Below, one piece after another: positions 27,957 to 37,041 of a stretch of DNA of 59,736 nucleotides (positions are counted from its first letter, which is position 1; every line of letters starts with the position of its first letter). The DNA is taken from assembly GCA_964555235.1 (NCBI GenBank), contig CAZKRU010000015.1, positions 1 through 59,736 on the forward strand, in the 5' to 3' direction. The notes beneath the pieces were generated by a model, which was not told the origin of the DNA, ran no database searches, and saw only the letters and a program-made list of their open reading frames with translations. A program made the position numbers and the translations under genes. The DNA is from CAZKRU01 sp964555235 (GTDB lineage Bacteria; Verrucomicrobiota; Verrucomicrobiia; Methylacidiphilales; CAMAQI01).

Positions 27957-28976
27957 CTAGCGCCGAGGGGTCGAAGATTGCCGGGTGACGTTATTGATCA
28001 CCGATTGGGCGGCGGCTTTACCGGCTTCACGAATCACCCGACGGTTAAAAAGCTCATTTCTCAACTTCGTGGCCTTTTCGGTGGCCGCTTGGAGTTGCGC
28101 CACAAGCGCCGGAGAAGCTTTTCCCGTCGAGGCAACCGCCGTCGCCCGCTGAAGGTTCAAACTTCCTTCTTTTCCACTCGCATCAACATACTGGTCGAAT
28201 AATGAAGCCCTCTCTGGCTCAACTGTCTGGAGCTTTCCTCCCACCATCAAATACTCTCCACTTCCCTGCGACGCAAACGTCCCTCGACTCACCCGCACCG
28301 CTGCGTCCCCCGTTCCCCCTTTTCCTTTGGCAATCTGGAGGTGAATCGGTTGAGAAGCATTCACGGCTGTTCCATTTACGGTGAATTTTCCCGACGCACG
28401 AATATCTCCATAAGTATTTTCACGGCCCGGTTGAAATGTGACATCGCCATGAACCCCTTCGGCAGAAAACGAAGCGTCCTCATTGGATCGAATATAAATC
28501 CCATTCTCCGTAATATTAAAATTGCCTGTCACGGCATTGACACTAAAAGCGGTCCCGACCGCACCGCAAACGGCGGTCGGGGTTTCAACCTGAATCGTCG
28601 TCCCTTTGGGAAGCGCCTTCAGATCCAGACTCACGGTCCCGGTCTTGAGCTGAAGAACGCGACGGAACTTGGAATTCGTATCGCCTTCTCCATTCACCTG
28701 AAGCTCGGTCGAAGGAAGAAGCCGAAAGAGATTGAGAGAGCTGAAGGTAATCAGCAAAGTGGCTCCCTCATTGGTTTTCAACCAGTGCCCGATCGGATAT
28801 TTACTCGAGCCAACCGCAGGCTTATAACTCTCCCGGTTTGCCCCGACAAATCCCTCTTTCGTCACCTTGGTAATCTCAAAATCGATTGCCGTGGCTGAAG
28901 CCAGAGAAAGCGCCATCACGAGTCCGACTTTCAATGATCGGAGTGCGCCAGCAGAAAAGCCGCGCAATGAATTCAA
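27957..28976 (-). CDS. FecR-domain exported protein
   Basis: The 339-residue protein starts at TTG (28976) with AAGGAG five bases upstream. A signal peptide (about 1-30) is followed by a FecR-type beta domain (about 60-180) with LLPSTELQVNG, GTVSLDLK and TPTAVCGAVGTAFSVN. The C-terminal part is helical and ends NNVTRQSSTPRR. This stand-alone FecR form, without sigma-factor partner, is often found with CHASE2 or caspase genes in signalling clusters, as here. Whether it senses envelope state is inference. Confidence 0.88.
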   Translation of the reverse strand: MNSLRGFSAGALRSLKVGLVMALSLASATAIDFEITKVTKEGFVGANRESYKPAVGSSKYPIGHWLKTNEGATLLITFSSLNLFRLLPSTELQVNGEGDTNSKFRRVLQLKTGTVSLDLKALPKGTTIQVETPTAVCGAVGTAFSVNAVTGNFNITENGIYIRSNEDASFSAEGVHGDVTFQPGRENTYGDIRASGKFTVNGTAVNASQPIHLQIAKGKGGTGDAAVRVSRGTFASQGSGEYLMVGGKLQTVEPERASLFDQYVDASGKEGSLNLQRATAVASTGKASPALVAQLQAATEKATKLRNELFNRRVIREAGKAAAQSVINNVTRQSSTPRR

Positions 28977-28985
28977 GACCGCTCC

Positions 28986-30020
28986 TTAGAAAGAATACGT
29001 AATCCCGCAACGAAGGCGGTGATTTTCGTAAAATGCATTGAGCAGATCGGTTTCATAAGAAACCGTAGCTTGGAGATTTTCGATCGGAAAATACGTAAAG
29101 CGAACCCCAGGAGTGATCCAGCTCCGGTCGTTTCGGGTCAGTCCAGGTGAAGGATCATGACTTTGATTCACGAGGTGGGTCCAGTGAAGAAGAGCTCCAA
29201 CTTGGAATTTTTCAGTGATCGAGTAATCTACGGTGTTCAGCCAAGTAAAGGTCGTTGTATCGAGATCGTACGGATTTAACGCCCCGGGTGTCGAACCTGA
29301 TGCGGTAAAATCATATCGGTCGTACTGGTAGATCAGGGTTGGCGTGGAAGCCACTTGCCACGCACCCCAAGTGTGAGAGGCTCCGACAAAAACTGCTGCA
29401 GCATAGCTGTCAACATATCGATCCAGCGATGGGATTCCGCCCGCAAACTCCGAGAGATCCGCGGCCGACTTGCTGTAGGTGAAAGACCCTCCAACATTGA
29501 TCCATTCCATGAAATTTTTCCCGGCATAAGCGGACCAAAGATGAGCGTCCGATTGACGATGCACCAAGGTCGAATTATTGCGGGTGCTGGCGTGATCATA
29601 AACAAAGGTATACATGGCTCCGACCGTAATCGCGGCGATCGTTTCAAAATCTCCACCAAACGTCACCTGATGCATTTCACTGTCGAGCGACTTTTCGCGA
29701 CGATCCCGGGAACTGTTGAAACCGTAGTCTGAATAAATCGCCGGCTTCTTGAACCATTCACAGACCTGAGGAGAAGCGGTTGTTCCGGGGGCAACCGATT
29801 TCGGATCCATTTCAACTCCGGCACTGGTACGAGTATTACGCGTCAACGCATTAACGGCATTGAGAGCCGTATCTTTGGATTGGAGTTGAGTCGGGTTGCT
29901 CGGAGAAGTGGCTTTTCCGCTGCAGAAGGCCGAAGCATCTTGGCCATCCTGAGAGGAAATAGATGCAAATAGAATACTGGGGGCCAAGCAGCCGATTAAA
30001 GTCATGTAACGTAATTTCAT
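28986..30020 (-). CDS. Outer-membrane beta-barrel protein
   Basis: The protein of about 344 residues has a signal peptide (MKLRYMTLIGCLAPSILFAS). After a Thr/Ser-rich N-terminal stretch with two Cys (SAFCSG and PQVCEW) come alternating beta strands of a C-terminal barrel, ending RCGITYSF with the terminal Phe expected for BAM insertion. The barrel resembles autotransporter barrels, but the passenger part is short, so it may act as a porin or surface protein. The ATG at 30020 is chosen, with GAGGAA eight bases upstream. Confidence 0.8.
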   Translation of the reverse strand: MKLRYMTLIGCLAPSILFASISSQDGQDASAFCSGKATSPSNPTQLQSKDTALNAVNALTRNTRTSAGVEMDPKSVAPGTTASPQVCEWFKKPAIYSDYGFNSSRDRREKSLDSEMHQVTFGGDFETIAAITVGAMYTFVYDHASTRNNSTLVHRQSDAHLWSAYAGKNFMEWINVGGSFTYSKSAADLSEFAGGIPSLDRYVDSYAAAVFVGASHTWGAWQVASTPTLIYQYDRYDFTASGSTPGALNPYDLDTTTFTWLNTVDYSITEKFQVGALLHWTHLVNQSHDPSPGLTRNDRSWITPGVRFTYFPIENLQATVSYETDLLNAFYENHRLRCGITYSF

Positions 30021-30054
30021 AGTCGAATTCCTCATTTAAAATTTACAAGCAGGT

Positions 30055-30083
30055 TTAATGCCGAAGGGCATTCGGATTGTCAA
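30055..30083 (-). promoter_or_regulatory. Putative promoter of the barrel gene
   Basis: On the minus strand TTGACA (30083-30078) is followed after 17 bases by CATTAA (30060-30055). A small hairpin (AATGCC, CTTC, GGCATT) lies in the spacer. It could alternatively belong to the end of the caspase-like transcript. Confidence 0.35.
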
Positions 30084-30120
30084 TCGAATTGAATGTTAAA
30101 ATCTCACGACTTAGGGAAAT

Positions 30121-30894
30121 TCACTCAGGGATAAAAAGAATGAGGTTTGAGGCCCATCGACGACTGGTCTCTTCCTGAAAACGAGTCGCATTTTTTTGAC
30201 AATCGCGAAGAAATGCCACCCACTCCTCGCGATTTTGAGGAGACCTCGAGGCCTTCAAGAACGTTTCCAACCAAATCAGGCCGAAAAAACTCAAGCGATC
30301 TTCCCCAGCAGGAAGGTGTTGACGCAGCCAGCGATGAGATTGAGGGAATCGACTCTCGATATCCAATGGCCGGCGCGTCGAATAATTGAGTTCAAACGTC
30401 TCTTCCGATCCAGATGAAGCCAATAACGCGGGGAACGGAAAAACTTTTTTCCAGGAACTCTGCTCCAAAACCGACGCCGCAAAACAGGCATCGAGTAGAA
30501 GAATGCGTTCTCCCGTAACAGGAGAAGAAGGGAGCATCTCTCTCCACGGCAATCGACTCCGGTCCGGAAACTCCCACTCTGCTGCGGGTGATTGATGGGC
30601 GGCCAAATAGGTGATTTGGATTTTCGATCCGGTGGAGACAGAACGAGATAGAAATTCACGAGTCACTTGGGGTGTCTGATTTTCCAACGACGAACCGACG
30701 ACAAGATCCGGATACCAAATCTGGAGCGTCTGAGAAATGACCGCCGCCGTATTTTTCCAACCTCGGAGTTTTTTCCGTTGAGAGTAATCCCACTCTACCA
30801 GACTTTGAAATGAGGCCGATGGCTCCGCATGGACTCCCACAACCGAGAGTGAAACGAATAAAAGGAAAAGCCTAATCTTTCGCTTTGCGAACAT
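30121..30894 (-). CDS. Caspase-like (clan CD-type) exported protein
   Basis: The 257-residue protein has a signal peptide (MFAKRKIRLFLLFVSLSVVG). The core strand-loop motifs resemble bacterial caspase-like (C14) peptidases: His100 in ITYLAAHQSP and Cys137 in ILLLDACFAAS, in the expected order and spacing. The His motif lacks the usual G-H-G, so activity is uncertain. The gene overlaps the 3' end of the CHASE2-adenylate cyclase gene by 23 bases, with AAGGGG before the ATG at 30894. An exported location is unusual for regulatory caspase homologues. Moderate confidence in the family assignment. Confidence 0.68.
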   Translation of the reverse strand: MFAKRKIRLFLLFVSLSVVGVHAEPSASFQSLVEWDYSQRKKLRGWKNTAAVISQTLQIWYPDLVVGSSLENQTPQVTREFLSRSVSTGSKIQITYLAAHQSPAAEWEFPDRSRLPWREMLPSSPVTGERILLLDACFAASVLEQSSWKKVFPFPALLASSGSEETFELNYSTRRPLDIESRFPQSHRWLRQHLPAGEDRLSFFGLIWLETFLKASRSPQNREEWVAFLRDCQKNATRFQEETSRRWASNLILFIPE

Positions 30895-33247
30895 AGGCCC
30901 CTTGCCAATCCGAAGGCGGCGGATTTTTTTGATATTCGGCAATCCGATATTTCATCGTTTCAGAAGGACCATCCTTCCCGTTATGAAGTCGAATCGTCTC
31001 ATCAAATGCCTCCAAAGCCTCATTCCATTTCTGACTCCACATCAGACGAAGCCCTTTTTCATACATACTCACCCAATCCGGAATCGGTTGCCCCGGAACG
31101 GAGAGCGCGATCAATTCATGAATTTCCACCGGCTCCGTTTTTCCCTTCACAATAATCTTATCCAAAAGTCGGGCCACAATTTGATCTCCCGCCTGTCGCC
31201 GCGTCTCATGCCCAATGGTGATTTGCGTTCCATAATCCTTGTTCGCCGGTTCAAGGCGCGCGGCAAAATTCACGGCATCCCCCAAAACGGTGAATTGAAA
31301 TTTTGAATTCGTTCCAACGATTCCCGCCGAGACTGTCCCCGAATTAATTCCCATCCGAACTCCGAGCCGGGTCCCGGTCTCTTTGAAAATGGTTTCGGCA
31401 AGAGGCTCCAGCGCCGCCGCTTGTGCCAAGGCCGCGCGACAGGCCCTCACCGCATGGTCAGACTGAGGAATCAAACAGCCCCAAACTGCCAGGATCGCAT
31501 CGCCAATAAACTTATCGAGATAGCCGTCGTGAGCGAGAACAATGTCGGTCATCGGCTCAAAATATCGACGAAGCAGCGCATGCAACACTTGAGGTTCCAT
31601 GCTCTCGGCAATCGAGGTAAAACCGGCCAAATCTGAAAAGAAGATCGTCACATCGCGGCGCATTCCCTGAAGTAGGTTCGGATCTTTCGAGTGCTCCATC
31701 ATTTCAAGAACATTGGGAGAAACCGCCGCCGAAAAAAGTTTCCGGACCTGCTCGCGCTGTGCCGCCTCGGTTCGATAAGCGAGATAACTGTTCAATCCCA
31801 AAAGCCCCCCGCAAAGCGTCATTGAAGCGAGTGCTGGAAAAACAAGGCTCCCCAGTTGGAACGAAAGCCACAATCCAAGGAGGATGAGAACAGGGAGCAG
31901 AAATAAGAGACTCGATCGGCGCAGTTTGCTTTGTGTAGTAACAAAAGCCAAAAGTGAGATTCCCGCAAACAATAAGGAGGTTTCTGTTCGATTCGCAGGA
32001 CGAAGGAAATCGTTTCGGAGAAAATTATCTATGATGAGTAAATGAGCAAACGCTTTGGCCGTATTTCGATTCAGCGGAAAATTCCCGAGATCCGGGCCTC
32101 CCGTGTAACTAGTTCCAACGACCGCGATTTTTCCCTTCAATGCCTTTTGAAGCTCCAGCGTGAGGGAATCAGCTTTTCCTTCTGCAAGTAAAATTCCCTG
32201 CTTCACCAAGTAGATGTACGAAATCCCGCGAAAATCCAAAAAGTGAAACCGTCCGTTTAACAGGAGGTTTCCTTCCGCATCAATCGGAGCCGTTCGCTCC
32301 CAATCACCATCACGGATCCGAAGATACTTTCCCGGAACCACCTCAAGGCCCGGATTTCCCTCTGGGAGCGGCCGCAATGCGGTGGGATCGATCCCTCGAA
32401 AAGCCAGAATACTTTGGAGCGCAAAACTTGGGGTGTAATGAATCTCTCCCGGTTGACGGGGATCTTGATGAGCCAAAATCAAGGGCATCCGTCGGATGGT
32501 CGATCCCGTTTTTGCGAGATCATTGACCGATCCGAGGGAAACTGGGGACGCAATCAGCTGCGTTAAAAGGGGAGATGCCGCGTTATAAACGGGAAGCGCA
32601 TGAGGGGATCGAATGCAGTCGGCATGGATCTCATGGTTTTTCAGAAAATCAAGTCGCCCCCCTTGCTCGATGAGTCGTGCGATTTTCAGAGGATTCGAGG
32701 CAAACTCAAAAGCAAAAACTGCTTTTGTGGGAGGAACCCCCGGATCTGGAAGTTCCGCAAGGTTGATCAACTGAACCTGAATCTCATCGTTTCCCTGTGA
32801 CTCGATTTCTGCGATCTGATTTCGTGCGATTCTAGAATTCGCTCCGTGAAGTGGCGCCAGGAGTGGAGACTCCGGCACAGCGTCAATCGGTTTTGAGTGT
32901 GGAAGAAGAATGTCGTACGCCAGAACCCGTGGTTGAAAGAATTGCCGGCAAAATTGCATCGGGAAGGTCCAAAGTTCCCGAGTTTGCCATCCCCCTTCTC
33001 CAAACTGCTCTGAATAGGGCGGAAACGAGAGCGGATCACAGGTCTTGTCATCGATTCCAATAAAAACGACTTCTTCCGCAGGTTTTATATCCGTCGAAAA
33101 ATGACGTCGAATCCCCTGAACGAGATCCAGAAATTCCCCTTCAATCTCCTTGGAAACCTCCAGCTCAGAAACCAAAACTGCCATCAGAAACCCGAGGAAG
33201 CAGATTCCGCCTCGGATCCATTTTTGATGAAGAATCAAGATGTTCAT
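30872..33247 (-). CDS. CHASE2 sensor adenylate/guanylate cyclase
   Basis: The 791-residue membrane protein has an N-terminal helix, a periplasmic CHASE2 domain (about 40-390), three membrane helices (about 405-475) and a class III cyclase domain (about 515-690). Metal-binding Asp residues are in TIFFSDLAGFT and GDAILAVWG, and GVRMGINSGTVSAGIVG and FTVLGDAVNFAARLE follow. The NSKFQF Lys and the later Asp suggest ATP as substrate, hence cAMP. The C-terminal tail is TPR-like (EKGLRLMWSQKWNEALEAFDETI). It overlaps the caspase-like gene. Confidence 0.93.
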   Translation of the reverse strand: MNILILHQKWIRGGICFLGFLMAVLVSELEVSKEIEGEFLDLVQGIRRHFSTDIKPAEEVVFIGIDDKTCDPLSFPPYSEQFGEGGWQTRELWTFPMQFCRQFFQPRVLAYDILLPHSKPIDAVPESPLLAPLHGANSRIARNQIAEIESQGNDEIQVQLINLAELPDPGVPPTKAVFAFEFASNPLKIARLIEQGGRLDFLKNHEIHADCIRSPHALPVYNAASPLLTQLIASPVSLGSVNDLAKTGSTIRRMPLILAHQDPRQPGEIHYTPSFALQSILAFRGIDPTALRPLPEGNPGLEVVPGKYLRIRDGDWERTAPIDAEGNLLLNGRFHFLDFRGISYIYLVKQGILLAEGKADSLTLELQKALKGKIAVVGTSYTGGPDLGNFPLNRNTAKAFAHLLIIDNFLRNDFLRPANRTETSLLFAGISLLAFVTTQSKLRRSSLLFLLPVLILLGLWLSFQLGSLVFPALASMTLCGGLLGLNSYLAYRTEAAQREQVRKLFSAAVSPNVLEMMEHSKDPNLLQGMRRDVTIFFSDLAGFTSIAESMEPQVLHALLRRYFEPMTDIVLAHDGYLDKFIGDAILAVWGCLIPQSDHAVRACRAALAQAAALEPLAETIFKETGTRLGVRMGINSGTVSAGIVGTNSKFQFTVLGDAVNFAARLEPANKDYGTQITIGHETRRQAGDQIVARLLDKIIVKGKTEPVEIHELIALSVPGQPIPDWVSMYEKGLRLMWSQKWNEALEAFDETIRLHNGKDGPSETMKYRIAEYQKNPPPSDWQGAYVRKAKD

Positions 33248-33363
33248 GCGTCAGCGAGAGTTACGTTGCCACGAAACTCGTATGACTCAATCCCTAACTC
33301 CATTCGGCAATTACAATAAATCAATTTGCGTTGAAGAAGATCCAGCGGTAAGAATCATCACGG

Positions 33364-34317
33364 ATGTCACTCGCTCATTCCTTTCCCTTTGACCCCACCG
33401 GAGGGTTTTCCTTACAAATGTTGAGAGAGATTCGCTCCGCCGCCGAAGAACCGGCAGACTTCGAATCTTTTTGGCGACAGACCTTTCAAGAAGCGATGAA
33501 TCTTCCCCTGCAATGGACGACAACTCCCGTTCCAAAAGAAAATCCGGAGTATGAGGTTTTCAAAATTTCTTATGCGGGATGGGTGAAGAACCGAATCGGG
33601 GGATGGCTCCTCAAGCCGCGCCAGCAGGAAATCAACCGGGGACTTGTTTTTAGCCACGGGTATGGCGGCAGAGGCGTACCGGAGTTTAAGATCCCGATTA
33701 AAAATGCCGCAGTGATTTTCCCCTGCGCCACGGGATTACCCGAGCATAGCCTTCATCCAGGAATTCCCTCGAATTCTCAGCAACACGTCTTGTACGGAAT
33801 CTCCCATCGGGAGACTTATGTTCACCGCTTCTGTGTCGCCGACATTTGGCGCGCCGCGAGTGTACTCCTCGAAGCCGTTCCTGAAATCACAGGACCCTTG
33901 GATTATTACGGCGGAAGTTTCGGCGGCGGCATTGGAGCTTTGGCGCTACCGTGGGATAGACGATTCCGTCGGGCTTACCTGGCGGTTCCGAGTTTTGGGA
34001 ATCATCCCCTGCGACTTCAATCGCCCTGCACCGGAAGCGGCGAAGCGGTTCGAAGATACGCCCAAGAACATCCAGAAGTCATTTCAGTTCTCAACTATTT
34101 TGATGCTGCAACCGCTGCGAAACAGATTCAAATTCCGACTTATTGCGGGCTCGCAGCGTTTGATCCCTCGGTTCCTCCGGCGGGACAATTTTCAGTTTTT
34201 AATGCGTTAGCCGGAAAAAAGACCTCTTTTGTTTTTACCGCAGGGCATTTTTCTTATCCGGACGAAGTCGCAGAACAACACCGCGTTCATCAGGAGTTAA
34301 TCGAATTTTTTAAGTGA
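33364..34317 (+). CDS. Acetylxylan esterase (AXE1) family carbohydrate esterase
   Basis: The 317-residue alpha/beta hydrolase is of the family that deacetylates xylan or cephalosporin C. Features are GLVFSHGYGGRG (oxyanion region), the nucleophile Ser in DYYGGSFGGGIGA, an Asp in GLAAFDPSVPP and a catalytic His in FTAGHFSYPDE. There is no signal peptide, so it acts on imported oligosaccharides or another cytoplasmic ester. It ends 8 bases inside the convergent thuA-like gene. Confidence 0.85.
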   Translation: MSLAHSFPFDPTGGFSLQMLREIRSAAEEPADFESFWRQTFQEAMNLPLQWTTTPVPKENPEYEVFKISYAGWVKNRIGGWLLKPRQQEINRGLVFSHGYGGRGVPEFKIPIKNAAVIFPCATGLPEHSLHPGIPSNSQQHVLYGISHRETYVHRFCVADIWRAASVLLEAVPEITGPLDYYGGSFGGGIGALALPWDRRFRRAYLAVPSFGNHPLRLQSPCTGSGEAVRRYAQEHPEVISVLNYFDAATAAKQIQIPTYCGLAAFDPSVPPAGQFSVFNALAGKKTSFVFTAGHFSYPDEVAEQHRVHQELIEFFK

Positions 34318-35044
34318 GTTTTTCCAGCGGCTTGGAATTCGGACAATCGAGCGAATAAATTCCGGTCGGTTTCGCCCAATGCACCGCATTCTGAATCACG
34401 CGCTGAACTTGTGGGTGGTGATAGGTCGGATAGGTCTCATGCCCCGGACGGAAATAAAAAATCTTTCCATGACCTCGACGCCATGTCGCTCCACTCCGAA
34501 AAACCTCTCCTCCCTGAAACCATGAAACAAAAAGAAGCTCATCCGGGGTCGGAATATCAAAACGCTCGCCATACATCTCTTCGTGTTCAATTTCAAAATA
34601 GTCACCAATTCCCTGAGTGATCGGATGCGAGGGCTCCAGATTCCAAAGCCGCTCTTTTTCGTTCGCTTCGCGCCACTTGAGCCCACAACCGGTTCCCATC
34701 AGGCTTTTAAAAATTTTTGCGAAATGCCCGGAGTGCAGCACAATCAGTCCCATCCCCGAAAGCACCCGTTGATGCACTTTTTTGACGATCGCATCATCCA
34801 CTTGATCGTGACGACAATGCCCCCACCAAATCAAGACATCGGTCGATTCCAAAACCCCATCCCCCAATCCGTGCTCGGGCTGTTCGAGCGTCGCCCCTTT
34901 CAACTGGAGTGCGGAATCCTTTTTCAAAAAATCAATGATCACCTGATGAATCCCCTTCGGATAATGCTTTTGAACGTCGGGCTTCGAGGTTTGTTGCTCG
35001 TGGTAAAATTCATTCCAGACGGTAACATTGATTTTGGCGTTCAT
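34310..35044 (-). CDS. ThuA-family protein (trehalose utilisation)
   Basis: The 244-residue ThuA/GATase-like domain protein starts MNAKINVTVWNEFYHEQQ, has HYPKGIHQVI, WWGHCRHDQV, LIVLHSGHFAK and the C-terminal HPQVQRVIQNAVHWA, as in ThuA of rhizobial trehalose catabolism. It carries the glutamine-amidotransferase-like fold but no known catalytic Cys. The ATG at 35044 has AAGGAAA upstream; the frame is open to 35098. The biochemical role is uncertain even in characterised species. Confidence 0.87.
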   Translation of the reverse strand: MNAKINVTVWNEFYHEQQTSKPDVQKHYPKGIHQVIIDFLKKDSALQLKGATLEQPEHGLGDGVLESTDVLIWWGHCRHDQVDDAIVKKVHQRVLSGMGLIVLHSGHFAKIFKSLMGTGCGLKWREANEKERLWNLEPSHPITQGIGDYFEIEHEEMYGERFDIPTPDELLFVSWFQGGEVFRSGATWRRGHGKIFYFRPGHETYPTYHHPQVQRVIQNAVHWAKPTGIYSLDCPNSKPLEKLT

Positions 35045-35143
35045 CGGTTTCCTTTTGCGGTTGGTTGAAACGCTAATCACAGATCCGGAGAATCTCAAGA
35101 AGGATTCTGGACGAACTCATCATAAATCGGTAAGGAGTTTCCG

Positions 35144-35737
35144 ATGATCTTGGCACTAACCTCTTGGGAAGGATTTTCACAGCGCGTGAGCGATCGATGG
35201 CTCAATGGGGAGTTTTATCTCACCCTCATGGAGCATCTTTTTTCAACCGCCCTCATGATCTGTCTCGCCATCCTCCTCTCCTATGCACTGGAGCTGGCAT
35301 TCCGACGAATGTTTTTGAAACTCACCTTGCGGCCGTTCATGAAGGAGGCACAGATTCGAAAAGCTCTGACGATTGAAAGCGTCCTCATCAGCACGATTCG
35401 CTACTCCATTGCCTTCATCATTCTTTTCAAAATCCTGATCCTTTGGGGCGTCCCTAAAGACTCTCTCACGATCGGGGGTGCCATTCTCGCCAGCGCCATC
35501 GGATTTGGATCTCAAGGACTCATTCAAGATGTCATCACCGGTTTTTCCCTCCTCTTTGAAGAACAACTCCGGATTGGTGATTTTGTTGATCTCAATGGAA
35601 AGCAAGGGCATGTCCGAGAAGTTGGCCTGCGCGTCGTCAAGATCCGGGGCCTCGACGGAAGCGAACATACTTTTTTCAATCGCCAAATCACGATGGTTAG
35701 TACCTTGACCGGACCGCCTTCCCCTCCGACACCATAA
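35144..35737 (+). CDS. Minimal MscS-type mechanosensitive channel
   Basis: The 197-residue protein has an N-terminal amphipathic segment, two or three membrane helices (about 28-50, 85-105) and the pore helix with small residues (GGAILASAIGFGSQGLIQDVITGF), followed by the MscS beta domain (LRIGDFVDLNGKQGHVREVGLR). It ends at about residue 197 with a Pro-rich tail, so the C-terminal alpha/beta cage domain of E. coli MscS (286 residues) is absent. The ribosome site AAGGAG is good. Confidence 0.88.
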   Translation: MILALTSWEGFSQRVSDRWLNGEFYLTLMEHLFSTALMICLAILLSYALELAFRRMFLKLTLRPFMKEAQIRKALTIESVLISTIRYSIAFIILFKILILWGVPKDSLTIGGAILASAIGFGSQGLIQDVITGFSLLFEEQLRIGDFVDLNGKQGHVREVGLRVVKIRGLDGSEHTFFNRQITMVSTLTGPPSPPTP

Positions 35738-35756
35738 CAGATGAAGATTCGATCCG

Positions 35757-35816
35757 TTTTAACCGCTAAGCCTCAAAATACTCGACGTTTGAGCCTTGGA
35801 GTCGTCGCGGTTAAGA
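35757..35816. repeat. Inverted repeat after the MscS gene
   Basis: TTTTAACCGC (35757-35766) pairs with GCGGTTAAGA (35807-35816), and inside it CTCAAA pairs with TTTGAG. This may fold in the transcript and end mscS transcription, or be a dispersed intergenic element; a related ttttaaccacgaag string occurs at 6314. Confidence 0.45.
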
Positions 35817-35851
35817 TTTGAAAATCCTACTTTTGCAGGAAGTATTACTCC

Positions 35852-36832
35852 ATGAGCCAGCTTCGATACGATCCCCTTCATGACCAGTGGGTCGTTTTCT
35901 GTCCGGAACGACTCCATCGTCCCCAAGCCTTCGTTCATCCCGTCTCACCCAGCTTTCAAAACAATCCGTTCGCCCCAGGAATGGAATTCCAAACCCCTTC
36001 CGAAGTCGATGCCATCCGTCCCGAAGGATCTCCTCCGAACGCTTCTGACTGGACCCTGCGCGCCTTTCCAAATCGTTACCCCGCTTTTGTTTCGCAACCG
36101 AACTCCACCGCCTCCACGCCTCCCCCCTTTGAAAGTCAACCGGCCTTCGGTGGGCATGAAGTCATCATCGAAACGAACGATCCGCGCCTCCCCTTTCACG
36201 AACTCTCCCTCGATCAGATGCTTCAACTTCTTTGTATGTGGCAAAGACGCATTCAGCACTGGAACCAGGTTTCTGGAATTCAAGCCGTTCAACTTTTCAA
36301 AAACACCGGATGGGCCGCAGGCGCTTCTCTTCCTCATCCGCACTCGCAACTCACCGCCCTTCCCATCGTCCCTCCTCGCCTCGCTCGAATGCTCACCTTT
36401 CTTGAAAAAAATCCGACCGATTATTGGAGCGACCTCATCCAAACGGAGACCAAACTCACCGAACGAATCGTCCATTCCACAGAAGACTGGATCACGCTCT
36501 CCCCCTATGCCGGACGCTTTCCTTACGAAATGCGAATCGTTCCGCAACATGCTTTTCCGGATTACGCCACGCTCACCTCCTCTGCCCTCGAATCGCTCGC
36601 CATCACCCTCAAATCCATCACCCAAGCACTTCATCAAATCCTCGAAAATCCCCCCTTCAACCTCATCCTTCACACCCTCCCGGTTCATGCGACGATGGAA
36701 CAGCGGAACCGTTTTCGCTGTCATTTCGAACTCTTTCCCCGAATCTCCGGAATCGCCGGCTTCGAACTCGGTACCGGACTCTGGATGAACTCCGTCCTTC
36801 CTGAAACCGCCGCGAAATCGCTTTCGCTTTGA
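35852..36832 (+). CDS. galT: GalT-like nucleotidyltransferase (HIT superfamily)
   Basis: The 326-residue protein resembles galactose-1-phosphate uridylyltransferase. It starts LRYDPLHDQWVVFCPERLHRPQ, has GGHEVIIETNDPRLPF, VQLFKNTGWAAGASLPHPHSQLTALPIVP with the nucleophilic His of HPHSQ, and a second half ending HFELFPRI. In GalT the motif is usually HPHGQ and zinc is bound by CPFC; here the equivalent segment reads NPFAPG, so the structural zinc Cys pair is absent. The ADP-glucose phosphorylase branch is a good alternative. The start is supported by AGGAAG. Confidence 0.82.
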   Translation: MSQLRYDPLHDQWVVFCPERLHRPQAFVHPVSPSFQNNPFAPGMEFQTPSEVDAIRPEGSPPNASDWTLRAFPNRYPAFVSQPNSTASTPPPFESQPAFGGHEVIIETNDPRLPFHELSLDQMLQLLCMWQRRIQHWNQVSGIQAVQLFKNTGWAAGASLPHPHSQLTALPIVPPRLARMLTFLEKNPTDYWSDLIQTETKLTERIVHSTEDWITLSPYAGRFPYEMRIVPQHAFPDYATLTSSALESLAITLKSITQALHQILENPPFNLILHTLPVHATMEQRNRFRCHFELFPRISGIAGFELGTGLWMNSVLPETAAKSLSL

Positions 36833-36959
36833 TTTAAAACCTTTCCTCTGAGGAGAGCAGGAAACCAGGATTATTTGAAAAACGAGATCATGCGGTAAAT
36901 GGTAAGAATCAATTTCCTAGATGCCTGCTTTCCTCAGAGCCCATTTCCCGCCCCCCCCT

Positions 36960-36989
36960 TTCGCGGCATTTCGCGTGTTTCGCGGGCAA
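36960..36989. repeat. Dispersed 'cgcgg-tttcgcg' repeat, copy 2
   Basis: Same 29-base sequence as 88-116 with one inserted C, in the gap between galT and pdxJ. The rest of that gap (36833-37041) shows no gene. Confidence 0.6.
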
Positions 36990-37041
36990 CAACTGCTTTT
37001 TTCTATCGTCATTTTCAATTCCGCTCCTTTAATCTCATCCC

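Noticed and set aside
35880..36788. 302-codon and opposite-strand 259-codon frames
   Set aside because: Both overlap the galT-like gene; the Ser/Pro-rich composition is typical of shadow frames.
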